Of a DNA stretch of 24,439 nt, positions 7,293 to 19,190 are shown in pieces. The notes under the pieces were generated by a model, which saw only the letters and a program-made list of their open reading frames with translations, searched no databases and was not told the origin of the DNA. The position numbers and the translations under genes were made by a program. Location of the stretch: contig DATAEK010000427.1 in assembly GCA_036258055.1 (NCBI GenBank), positions 1 through 24,439 on the forward strand. Direction: 5' to 3'. Source of the DNA: DATAEK01 sp036258055 (GTDB lineage: Bacteria; Acidobacteriota; Vicinamibacteria; Vicinamibacterales; 2-12-FULL-66-21). The first letter of the stretch is position 1. Each line of letters starts with the position of its first letter.

Positions 7293-7308
7293 TGGCGAGA
7301 TCTCGCCA
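7293..7308. promoter_or_regulatory. Perfect 16-bp palindrome, candidate operator
   Basis: TGGCGAGATCTCGCCA is a perfect inverted repeat. A third half-site, tggcgaaat, follows at 7310-7318 in one orientation. It lies about 80 bp upstream of the STAS gene, in the only intergenic space between that operon and the preceding giant regulator. A dimeric Fis-type HTH, such as that of the receiverless activator, would bind a site of this size and symmetry, so autoregulation is a reasonable inference. No convincing sigma-54 -24/-12 element was found next to it. Confidence 0.55.
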
Positions 7309-7419
7309 ATGGCGAAATGCTGGACAACAATCGGTGGACACTGACGCCACGTCGCTATCCGCGGGCAGCGGTCAGCGAACGGCGATAGCGCCGAGCGGCA
7401 CGAGGTTTTGAAACCAGTT

Positions 7420-11223
<3,804 letters not shown>

Positions 11224-11262
11224 GTCATCGATCCCTTGGTATGGGCGGTGGCAAGCTCTGGA

Positions 11263-14200
11263 CTAAGACGAGCTTTTCGCCGCTCGTGCGCGAAAGCGGC
11301 TCTTGTTGATCTTCAAAGCGCGAATTTTCGATTCGAGCGTCGAACGCGGAATGCCGAGCCGTGCCGCCGCTCCCGATGGTCCGAACACCCGTCCGCCACT
11401 CGCCCGCAGCGCGTCCTCGATAATCCCTTTCTCATGAGCGGCGACCGACCCGGATAACGCGAGGGCGTCCTCGATCGGCGGTCTGGCCGACACCCAGCTC
11501 TCATCGACCATGAATTCGTCCGTGTCACACACAATCACCGACCGCTCAATCACGTTTTGCAGCTCGCGCACATTGCCCGGCCACGGATACGACCGCAGGT
11601 GATCGAGCGTCCGCTTGTTGACGCGGCGGATTGTCCTGCCCGCCTTCCGGGCATAGCGATCGATGAAGTACTCGACCAGCAGCGGGATGTCGTCAGCCCG
11701 CTCGCGCAACGCCGGCACCGCGATCGGAAAGACGTTCAGTCGATAGAAGAGATCGCTGCGGAACGTACCCGCCTCGATCGCTGCCTGCAGGTCGCGGTTC
11801 GTGGCGGCGACGACGCGCACATCCACGCGAATCGATGTGCCCCCTCCGACGCGCTCGAACTCGCGCTGTTGGAGGACGCGGAGAAGCGCGACCTGGGTCT
11901 CCATCGGCAGCTCGCCGACTTCATCGAGGAAGATGGTTCCGCCGTGCGCCACCTCGAAGCGACCGAGGCGGCGCTGCGTCGCCCCGGTGAACGCCCCTTT
12001 CTCGTGGCCAAAGAGCTCCGACGCGATGAGTTCGCGCGGAACGGCCGCGCAGTTGACGGTCACGAAGGCCCGGGAGGCACGCGCCGAGCGCCGATGGATC
12101 GCGCGGGCGACGAGCTCCTTGCCCGTGCCGGTCTCCCCAGTGATCAGCACGGTAGACTCGGTTGGGGCGACCTTCGCCACGCGCGAGAGCACCGGCTGCA
12201 GCGCCGGTGACGTCCCGACAATTTCCTCGAACATCGAGGTCCGGTCCACCTCGTCCCGCAGCACCAGATTTTCTTTGTAGAGCTGATCCTTCAACGCGCT
12301 GATTTCCCGATAGAGGAGCGCGTTCTCCAGCGAGATGGCTGCGTCGGACGCGAGCACCTCGAGGAGCGCCATCCGGGCCGCCGTGAAGGCCCCCGAAGTC
12401 AGGTTGTTCTCGAGATAGATGATCCCCACGAGCCTGGTTTGCTTGAGTAGCGGGATGCAGAGCACGGAACGCGCGTGGTGCTGGCGCAAGTACGCATCGT
12501 CGGCGAATTCGCTCGTGGCGGCGGCATCCTGCACAAGGACGCGCTGTCGCGTGCGGAGAACGTACTGAAGAACGGACTGTGGCAGATCCCCCGCCCCGAT
12601 GCTGCTTTGCCGCAGGTCGACCGTCACCCCTTCACTACTGCTCCTGGCCTCGGCCTCGATCCGATACCCGTCACTGTGCGGAAGCAGCAGAAGACCTCGC
12701 TCCGCACCGGCGTGCTCCAGACCCAGGCGCATGACAGCCGCAATCAACTTGTCCAGGTCTGTCTCACCCTGCACCGCTTGCGACAGTTTGAGCAGGGTTG
12801 AGAGGTCGAGGTGTTCAACCGACGTCAGCACTGTCCGCGTCGGATCGGACGACGGATGTTCGTCGGTGAGATAGGGATACTGCGCTTCGAGCTGCCGCAC
12901 CTTTCCATCGGCGCCCCACTGCCAGTAGCCAGACCGCGCGTCTCGCAGGTAAGCCTTCGCGATCCTGTCGAAGCCACGTGCCGCGTAGAACTGCGCGGCG
13001 AGTTCCAGGGTAAGGGCTTCGTGATGAACGAAGCCGTTCTCGCGCGCCGACCGGATGGCTTGCTCGTAGAGCTGCGTGGCGTCGCGGTCCCGCCCTTCAA
13101 TCCGCGCCAGCTCCGCCGCCACCAGCGCGGCACGGTTCTCGAAGTTCTCCGGACAGTGCCGAGCCCAGAGCTCGAGCTCCTGAAGATGGCCGGCCGCGGC
13201 GTTGACGTGCTGACGCCCCTCGTCGCCGAAGGCTGAGTCACATGCGGCGGCGTGCGCGAGGGCACCATAGAACTCGCTTTCGACCCGAAACGCCTCGCAG
13301 GCACACAGTTGTCCACGGCGGCGGGACTCCGAGAGCAGGCCTTCCGCTCGAATCGAGGCATCAATGGCCGCTGCATAGTTCCCAGCCAAGAAGCGCGCCT
13401 GCAGCTTCGTGACCCAGTACCAAAACTCGCAGGCCACGAGGTGCGGCTGACTCTCAAAGTGAGTCTGCATCCGAGGCTCGTTGAACTGCTCGTCATCCAA
13501 CGAGCCGAACTGACGGGTCAGGCCACGGAGGTTTCGGATGAATGCGGCCTGTATGTTGGCGCGGTCGATGTAGTCCCGAAACGCCGCTCTTCGGCAGAAT
13601 TCCACGGCAACGTCGGCTTCGGTTTGGGCCTCGACGAGCGGCTCGCCCGACCACAAAAGATGAGACACGAGTTCATTGCGGCAACAGACGGCCGAGTGGC
13701 GTTCGCCGTTCTTGTTAGCGACTTCGAAGGTGGCGCGCAAAAGCTCTCGACAACTCGCGATGTGTCTCGCCCACGGCATGACTACGCTTGAAAAGATCAG
13801 GCCGACGAAGCTCTCAAACCCCCACAGGCCTTTGCGCGCGACCAATTCGTGGCCCAGCCGACCGAAGCGAAAACAAGCTTCGAAGTCACCAAAGTGCCAG
13901 CCGGCTATGACCCCCAGGTATTCGTAGGCGAAGCACGAGCTGTCGCAGTGGCCTCGCTCCAGCCCGAGGTCAACGGCTGCGCAGATCAGCAAGGACAGAA
14001 GATTCATGTCCGTGATCACCGCAGTCGGCGCAACCTTTGCGATTACATCGAGGATTGCGCGTGAGGTGGGATCGGTCAGCAACGGCAACTCTGCGAGTTC
14101 GTCAATGCCAACGCCGTCGAGCTTTGAACAGATCTGATCGTATTCAGCTTGCGCTTGCGCTTTCGTCGGGTGCCTGGGAATCTCGAGCCCCGCGTGGCGT

Positions 14201-16719
14201 AAGCACTCGAGGCACTCGGCGAGTCCACGGTCGGGCTGCTGGAGAGCCCAATGGACGTCGACCAACAGGCAGGCCACGGCGGCTCGCTGGACTGTGTCTG
14301 CCGCGCGCGACGAGAGGATCCTGAGGTGTTGTTCCGCAGCGGACATGTCGCCGGTCAGGAACTCGCATTCCGCTCGATGAAGCTCCAGCTCGAACACCAG
14401 ATCGTGGCGTCGCTGCCAACCGTCGCCAGCTACCAAGGCTGAACCGGCGGTCAGATAGCTGAGCGCCGAGGCGAATGCCACGGCCTTCTTGGCGCGCTTG
14501 CCCGCCACTAGATTGAGCGCGGCAACCTGATCGCGCTCCTCTTCTGAGGTCACGAGGGCCGCGGCCCGGTTGAAGTGACCGACGATCTCGAAAACAGCCT
14601 CTTCACGCTGCTCGGGTTCCATGCGCGAGGCCAGGAGTCTTCCGATCCGGAGATGCGCTTGAGCACGTTGCTCCTCGGAGACGAGCGAATAAGCCGCCTC
14701 CTGCACACGGTCATGCACGAACCGGTACAAGTCGTCTGAGCGAAGAATCAACTCGAGACGAAGCGCTTCCCAGAGATCAGAATGGAGTTGCTGCTCTGGC
14801 GTTCCCTGAACTGTGGCCAGCGTGGACGCCTTGGCGCTATTTCCGAGGCAGGCCAATCCCTTCAACGCTTCCTGGGTGATGAGCGGGAGGCGGCTCAGCT
14901 TGCCGACCATGAGGTCGACGACGTTGTCCGTGTACCCCTTGGCTCGAATGCGCGTCAGGTCCCAAGACCAGCGCCCTGCGCCATGATCGAACGTGAGCAA
15001 CTCTTCCTCGACCATTGCGGAAAGAAACTGAATGAGGAAGAAAGGATTGCCATCCGTCTTCTCGAGCACCAGTTGCGCCAGCGACATCGCGCGCTCAAGA
15101 TCGCAACAGAGTAAATCCGCGATCAACCGGCTCACGTCCTCACCTGTGAGCGGCGTCAGGACGATCTCCTGCACGAGCGTTCCCCCGTTTCGGAGTGCCT
15201 CCAGCCTGCGCATCAGCGGGTGGGTCGACGTGACTTCGTTGTCACGGTAGGCGCCGATCAACAGCAGGTGTCGGATGTCCGGCTGCGTCAATAGGTCTGC
15301 GAACAGATCGAGCGTGGCCGCATCGAGCCACTGCAAATCGTCGAGGAACAGGGCCAGTGGATGCTCCGGCCGGGCGAAAACAGCAAGGAAGCGCCGGAAG
15401 ACCAGTTGGAAGCGTCGCTGCGCGTCTTGAGGCGGCAGCTCGGGGACTGGCGCCTGGTCACCAATAATGAGTCTCAGTTCGGGGACCAGATCCACCATCA
15501 GCTGCCCGTTCGGACCCATCGCCTCCTTGAGGGCATCACACCAGCGGGCCAACTCGCCTTCGCTCTTCCCGAGGAGCGGACGCACCAAATCCTGAAAGGC
15601 CTGCGCTAAGGTGGAATACGGGATATCGCGCTTGTACTGGTCGAACTTGCCCGCGGCGAACAGGCCACGCGGCGGCACGATGACCTTGTGCAACTCGTTC
15701 ACGAGGGAGGACTTCCCGATCCCGGAATAGCCGGACACCAACACCAGTTCCGGCGGGCCGTCGTCGACGACGCGTTCGAAGGCGGCGAGCAGGCTCTCGA
15801 TCTCGCGCGCCCGTCCGTACAGCTCTTCGGGGATCAACAGCCGGTCGGGCGTATCTCGTTCACCCAGCGTGAAGTCGTCGATGCGTCCTTCCGCCTCGAA
15901 CTGCGCCAGACAGCACCGCAGATCGCGCTCCAGGCCGGCCGCTGTCTGGTATCGCTCTTCGGCAGTTTTCGCGAGCAGCTTCATGATGATCGCCGAGACC
16001 GGGGCCGGGACATGCTTGACCCGTTCGCTGGGTGGGGTCGGCTGCCGGGCGATGTGGCAGTGCACCCACTCCATCGGATCGACCGCGATGAATGGCCGCG
16101 ATCCCGTGAGCATCTCGTAGAGCGTGATGCCCAGCGCGTAGAGGTCGCTCCGAGCATCGATCGAGCGGTTCATTCGGCCGGTCTGTTCGGGCGCCATGTA
16201 GGCGAGCGTGCCGGCGATGGTCTCCGGAGGCTGTGGCGCCTGCCGGTCGCGCGGCAACCGTGAAGCGATCCCGAACCCCGTGAGCCGGATCTGGCCTGTT
16301 GCAGGATTGATCAGCGCATTCGCCGGCTTCACATCCTTGTGAATCAGCCGTCTTCCGTGGAGGCCGCCGAGGGCGGTTGCGAGGCCGATGGCGAAGCGCA
16401 AGAACTGCGCTGTTTCCATCGGTCCCGAAAGAAATTTCTCGAGCGTGTCGCCGCCAGGATCTTCGAGCGCCAGCATCGTCTGTCCCCGTTGCTCGGAGAG
16501 GGCTAGCGGCCGAACCGCCCAGGCTGAGTCCAGCTCGTGACGCAACGAGTATTCGTGCTCGATCTTTTTCAGCGTCGCCAGCGGTGGGTGCTTTGAAGCA
16601 GGAGCGAGAACGAGAAGCGATGGCGACCCGCGTTCGCTCGAGTGGTCGGCGCGGTACAGGATGAACTCCTCGTCAATGCGGAGAGGTTCGAGGACGTAGT
16701 GCGATAGGTTCACGCCCAC
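11263..16719 (-). CDS. Ser/Thr-kinase-like/AAA ATPase/GAF/sigma-54 activator giant regulator
   Basis: An 1818-residue cytoplasmic protein. Domains: protein-kinase fold (about 10-275; IHKDVKPAN with Asp129, YMAPEQ, SDLYALG), AAA_16-type ATPase (Walker A GYSGIGKS 330-337, Walker B ALFLDD 456-461), a long TPR-like helical region (about 600-1280), GAF (about 1305-1470), linker, sigma-54 AAA+ (Walker A GETGTGKE 1528-1535, GAFTGA 1575-1580, IFLDE near 1596-1600) and Fis HTH. Layout up to GAF is that of the known trifunctional kinase/ATPase/histidine kinase proteins, but the histidine kinase end is replaced by a sigma-54 activator. The kinase domain looks degenerate: no clear glycine loop or beta3 lysine, and the DFG motif reads GFG (148-150). 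The frame opens at the GTG at 16719; a second GTG at 16713 fits the agggag site better. It leads the two-gene operon with the 1267-residue regulator. Confidence 0.92.
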   Translation of the reverse strand: MGVNLSHYVLEPLRIDEEFILYRADHSSERGSPSLLVLAPASKHPPLATLKKIEHEYSLRHELDSAWAVRPLALSEQRGQTMLALEDPGGDTLEKFLSGPMETAQFLRFAIGLATALGGLHGRRLIHKDVKPANALINPATGQIRLTGFGIASRLPRDRQAPQPPETIAGTLAYMAPEQTGRMNRSIDARSDLYALGITLYEMLTGSRPFIAVDPMEWVHCHIARQPTPPSERVKHVPAPVSAIIMKLLAKTAEERYQTAAGLERDLRCCLAQFEAEGRIDDFTLGERDTPDRLLIPEELYGRAREIESLLAAFERVVDDGPPELVLVSGYSGIGKSSLVNELHKVIVPPRGLFAAGKFDQYKRDIPYSTLAQAFQDLVRPLLGKSEGELARWCDALKEAMGPNGQLMVDLVPELRLIIGDQAPVPELPPQDAQRRFQLVFRRFLAVFARPEHPLALFLDDLQWLDAATLDLFADLLTQPDIRHLLLIGAYRDNEVTSTHPLMRRLEALRNGGTLVQEIVLTPLTGEDVSRLIADLLCCDLERAMSLAQLVLEKTDGNPFFLIQFLSAMVEEELLTFDHGAGRWSWDLTRIRAKGYTDNVVDLMVGKLSRLPLITQEALKGLACLGNSAKASTLATVQGTPEQQLHSDLWEALRLELILRSDDLYRFVHDRVQEAAYSLVSEEQRAQAHLRIGRLLASRMEPEQREEAVFEIVGHFNRAAALVTSEEERDQVAALNLVAGKRAKKAVAFASALSYLTAGSALVAGDGWQRRHDLVFELELHRAECEFLTGDMSAAEQHLRILSSRAADTVQRAAVACLLVDVHWALQQPDRGLAECLECLRHAGLEIPRHPTKAQAQAEYDQICSKLDGVGIDELAELPLLTDPTSRAILDVIAKVAPTAVITDMNLLSLLICAAVDLGLERGHCDSSCFAYEYLGVIAGWHFGDFEACFRFGRLGHELVARKGLWGFESFVGLIFSSVVMPWARHIASCRELLRATFEVANKNGERHSAVCCRNELVSHLLWSGEPLVEAQTEADVAVEFCRRAAFRDYIDRANIQAAFIRNLRGLTRQFGSLDDEQFNEPRMQTHFESQPHLVACEFWYWVTKLQARFLAGNYAAAIDASIRAEGLLSESRRRGQLCACEAFRVESEFYGALAHAAACDSAFGDEGRQHVNAAAGHLQELELWARHCPENFENRAALVAAELARIEGRDRDATQLYEQAIRSARENGFVHHEALTLELAAQFYAARGFDRIAKAYLRDARSGYWQWGADGKVRQLEAQYPYLTDEHPSSDPTRTVLTSVEHLDLSTLLKLSQAVQGETDLDKLIAAVMRLGLEHAGAERGLLLLPHSDGYRIEAEARSSSEGVTVDLRQSSIGAGDLPQSVLQYVLRTRQRVLVQDAAATSEFADDAYLRQHHARSVLCIPLLKQTRLVGIIYLENNLTSGAFTAARMALLEVLASDAAISLENALLYREISALKDQLYKENLVLRDEVDRTSMFEEIVGTSPALQPVLSRVAKVAPTESTVLITGETGTGKELVARAIHRRSARASRAFVTVNCAAVPRELIASELFGHEKGAFTGATQRRLGRFEVAHGGTIFLDEVGELPMETQVALLRVLQQREFERVGGGTSIRVDVRVVAATNRDLQAAIEAGTFRSDLFYRLNVFPIAVPALRERADDIPLLVEYFIDRYARKAGRTIRRVNKRTLDHLRSYPWPGNVRELQNVIERSVIVCDTDEFMVDESWVSARPPIEDALALSGSVAAHEKGIIEDALRASGGRVFGPSGAAARLGIPRSTLESKIRALKINKSRFRARAAKSSS
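11291..12297 (-). repeat. Duplicated sigma-54 output module, copy B
   Basis: Partner of 7442-8448, colinear with no gap. The homology ends at the N-terminal edge of the linker (ALKDQLYKENL); upstream of it the two proteins have unrelated domains (GAF here, PAS in the other). The unit that moved is therefore linker plus AAA+ plus HTH. Confidence 0.85.
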
Positions 16720-16747
16720 TCCCTGTGCGTTCTTGCCTGCGACCTCC

Positions 16748-16763
16748 GCTCAGCTTGTGCCAA
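16748..16763 (-). promoter_or_regulatory. Possible sigma-54 promoter (-24/-12) of the giant regulator operon
   Basis: Read on the - strand, TTGGCACAAGCTGAGC has a perfect -24 box (TTGGCAC) and the invariant GC of the -12 box at the required GG-N10-GC spacing, though the -12 box is otherwise weak (GAGC in place of TTGC). It would start transcription roughly 15-20 nt before the GTG. Such placement would make the operon sigma-54 dependent and possibly self-activated. Confidence 0.4.
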
Positions 16764-16917
16764 GACGGTCCCGGCTGCAACCACATGCGCAACGAGGCCT
16801 CACAGGGTCCGGGGCTTCCCACCGGCGCGCGTCCATGAGTTGTTCGGTGATCCTAAACAGGAAGCAACGCTGCCGAACACGAAGCAATACGCCGTAACTG
16901 AGCGAATCGATTGTGAT

Positions 16918-17523
16918 CTACGCGGGTCTTTCCGTGACGGGTAGACCGATTGACCGTGGCAAAACCGATTTTGCGCCGCCTTGTTCTTCGCCCTGGATTA
17001 GCGCATCCAGGCTGGTGTACGCGTAAATCGTCGGCGCGTGATTCTGCATCAGACCGCCCGTATCGGCCGTCGGTCCGTAGTTGCTGTGGAGCTCTCGTCC
17101 CAGCATTCGCAGCATCGCCATCTGTTGGCCGCGATGATGCGATGTGTGCGTCAGGCGCCGCGTCATCACCCATGCTCTCGAGCGCTGGACATCGAAGAAG
17201 GCCGTCAGCTCCTCCCACCATCTCTCGTCCTTGTTCCGAAGCGCCTCCAGGCGCTTCCCACTGTCCTCAGCGTAACGTTTCATGAACTCGAGGCGGGTTT
17301 CCGAGCGAGGCAGCGGTGGAGCGCCGACGTCGATGCCGAGCATGTTGCGAAACCAGTTGTCCTCGCTGACGCACTGGTGAACCATCTGCTCGTGCACGCT
17401 GCGTCCGCGGTGATCGTCCTGTTTAGGTCGGATGGGCAGATCGCGGTCCCGAAATTCACTCCAGACGCTCAGAACCTTCACTCGCTCAGTCGCGTAGCTC
17501 TCGATCAGGAAATCGTATCTCAT
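16918..17523 (-). CDS. DinB-like four-helix protein
   Basis: A 201-residue protein of the DinB/YfiT superfamily, putative metal-dependent four-helix-bundle enzymes, often thiol transferases or of unknown function. Seen here: MRYDFLIESYATERVKVLSV at the start, VHEQMVHQCVSEDNWF (44-58, a His that normally opens the metal triad) and LTHTSHHRGQQMAML (125-139), whose HHRGQ gives the paired histidines of the metal site. The typical family length is 150-190 residues, so the C-terminal ~40 residues are an extra tail. The ATG at 17523 fits the family; the frame is open further upstream but that part is not similar to anything. It lies 146 nt downstream of the broken hydrolase on the same strand. Confidence 0.85.
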   Translation of the reverse strand: MRYDFLIESYATERVKVLSVWSEFRDRDLPIRPKQDDHRGRSVHEQMVHQCVSEDNWFRNMLGIDVGAPPLPRSETRLEFMKRYAEDSGKRLEALRNKDERWWEELTAFFDVQRSRAWVMTRRLTHTSHHRGQQMAMLRMLGRELHSNYGPTADTGGLMQNHAPTIYAYTSLDALIQGEEQGGAKSVLPRSIGLPVTERPA

Positions 17524-17582
17524 GATGTTCACCCGTCCGGCAGCACGTGTCCCTCTATGCGGCCAGACGGCGTTAGCGGAGA

Positions 17583-17618
17583 CCACGGGCTGCGCGGATG
17601 GATCACCCGCTCCCGTGG
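17583..17618 (-). terminator. Hairpin after the hydrolase gene
   Basis: ccacggg (17583-17589) pairs with cccgtgg (17612-17618), with an inner gcgg/ccgc pairing. It lies between the hydrolase stop and the DinB start. There is no T tract, so it could be a weak terminator or simply an mRNA hairpin. Confidence 0.3.
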
Positions 17619-17669
17619 ACCGGCACCCTCCCGATCGGCTTCGGCGGTCAACCCATGTCTCCCGCGCCG

Positions 17670-18730
17670 TCAGAAGCGATCGACGTCGATGACCGCATCG
17701 GCAAACGCCCGAGGAGCTTCCTGCGGCAGATTGTGGCCGATGCCGCCAGTCAGGAGCCGGTGCGCGTATTTGCCGGAGAACTTCTTTGCATACGAATCGG
17801 GATCCGGGTGTGGCGCACCATTGGCATCGCCTTCGAGCGTGATGGTGGGGACGGCGATCGCCGGACCTGCCTCCAGCTGCCGTTCCAGATCGTCGTGCTT
17901 CGACTCGCCTTCCGCGAGGCCGAGCCGCCAGCGGTAGTTGTGGATCACGAGGCTGACATGATCCGGGTTGTCGAACGCCTTTGCGGTCCGTTCGAACGTG
18001 GCGTCGTCGAAACGCCACTTGGCGACGCCGTCTGCCAGATGAGCCTCGCAAACTCACGACGGTATTTGTCGTAGCCCGCACGGCCTCGGTCGGTGGCGAA
18101 GTAGAACTGGTACCACCAGTCGAGCTCGGCCTTCGGCGGCAGCGGCATTTTGTTCGCCTGGCGGCTGCCGATCAGATAGCCGCTTACCGACACCATCGCC
18201 TTGCAGCGCTCCGGCCACAGGGCGGCGACGATGTTGGCGGTCCGCCCGCCCCAGTCGAAACCGGCAACAATCGCCCTCCTGATGCCGAGCGCATCCATCA
18301 ACGCGGCAGTGTCGGCGGCCAACGCCGCTGGCTGACCGTTTCGAACGGTCTCGCTCGATAGAAACCGCGTCGTCCCGTACCCGCGCAGATACGGCACGAT
18401 GACGCGGTAGCCCGCCGACGCCAGCAACGGGGCGACATCGACGTAGCTGTGGATGTCGTAGGGCCAGCCGTGGAGAAGAACCACCGGAGAACCGCCGGTG
18501 GGACCGACCTCGGCGTATCCGACGTTCAGCGTACCGGCATCGATCTGCTTCAACGCGCCGAATGAGGAAGCCGGCGCACCGGGCGTCGGCGCACTCGGCT
18601 TCGTCTGGCTGGACGGCGCGGCTCCTGAATGCATCGCGCCGACCCGCGCGGCGGCAATAGTCATCGCAGCTGCGCCCAGGAAGCGGCGCCGGTTGCCGTT
18701 GATCTCCTCCGCCATGTGCCGTGACTTCAT
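17670..18730 (-). pseudogene. Tat-exported alpha/beta hydrolase (epoxide hydrolase-like), frameshifted
   Basis: The N-terminus carries a twin-arginine signal (NRRRFLGAAAMTIAAA, residues 13-28 from the ATG at 18730; another ATG is at 18715). The fold is alpha/beta hydrolase of the epoxide hydrolase/haloalkane dehalogenase type: oxyanion-hole motif HGWP (87-90), nucleophile motif GFDWGG (Asp159), later TLEGDANG with the likely acid and GGIGHNLPQEAP with the catalytic His. After the codons for LIWQTASP the frame is lost near 18019; the other frame continues KWRFDDATFERTAKAFDNPD and runs cleanly to the true C-terminus at 17670. Restoring one base (ccaag to ccaaag on the coding strand) repairs it. 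All catalytic residues are otherwise intact, so the break is either recent or a sequencing error. The substrate is unknown; export to the periplasm is likely. Confidence 0.8.
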
Positions 18731-18731
18731 T

Positions 18732-18926
18732 TCAGTACCGGTGCTTCTGCGGAAGAGGAACCGCGGGCCGGAGAAAGTTGTGCACGACCGCAGCGATTTC
18801 ATCGGCCGCCGTATCGAGCGCGAAATGCCCGTCGTCATGGGCTATCTCCGTAAGGTTAGAAGGCACCTCGAAGCAGCCGTGCGGCTGAGTCGGTCGAGGT
18901 GCGTCATCGTGATCTCCCCGAACCAT
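18732..18926 (-). pseudogene. C-terminal relic of a second alpha/beta hydrolase
   Basis: On the - strand the frame reads EVPSNLTEIAHDDGHFALDT then AADEIAAVVHNFLRP, the kind of C-terminus that carries the catalytic His (DDGHFAL) in alpha/beta hydrolases. Before it, the neighbouring frame gives WFGEITMTHLDRLSRTAA, suggesting a further frameshift near 18880. No nucleophile elbow or N-terminal half is present upstream. It lies immediately before the Tat hydrolase on the same strand, with its stop beside that gene's start. Most likely it is a decayed tandem gene; the assignment rests on a short segment. Confidence 0.5.
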
Positions 18927-19190
18927 ATGAAATCAGACGCACGATGGCGGATCCATCAGACGATGGTATTGCTTCACCTTCGTATCGGCCGGCAAGTGCG
19001 CTGTGCAAACCTGGATGCCGGAGCGGCCACATCCTGCCAACCACGAGCATTGATTCGAGAGCGCGATTGCAGAGCGATGCGCTACGCTGAGTAGATGCGC
19101 TCGGGGAGCGAACACGCATGGGAAGTGCGCGCCACGACGACCAACGCGGCGGCAGACAGCGGAGTACGGGCGGCGCGCCGGAGGTCTGAT
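18927..19190. other. Intergenic region between divergent genes
   Basis: No supported gene lies here. It separates the hydrolase relic (- strand) from the histidine kinase (+ strand). Open frames on both strands have unlikely composition and no recognisable motif. Promoters for the kinase presumably lie here, but I found no convincing -35/-10 or -24/-12 element. Confidence 0.5.

Noticed and set aside
16853..17221. 122-codon open frame on the - strand
   Set aside because: Overlaps the DinB gene in another frame and lacks any motif.
17524..18081. N-terminal extension of the DinB frame
   Set aside because: The frame stays open upstream but is antisense-like, Arg-rich and overlaps the hydrolase; DinB similarity begins at the ATG at 17523.
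19095..19190. Upstream ATG for the orphan kinase
   Set aside because: The ATG at 19191 has a good ribosome-binding site; the extra 32 residues look non-coding.
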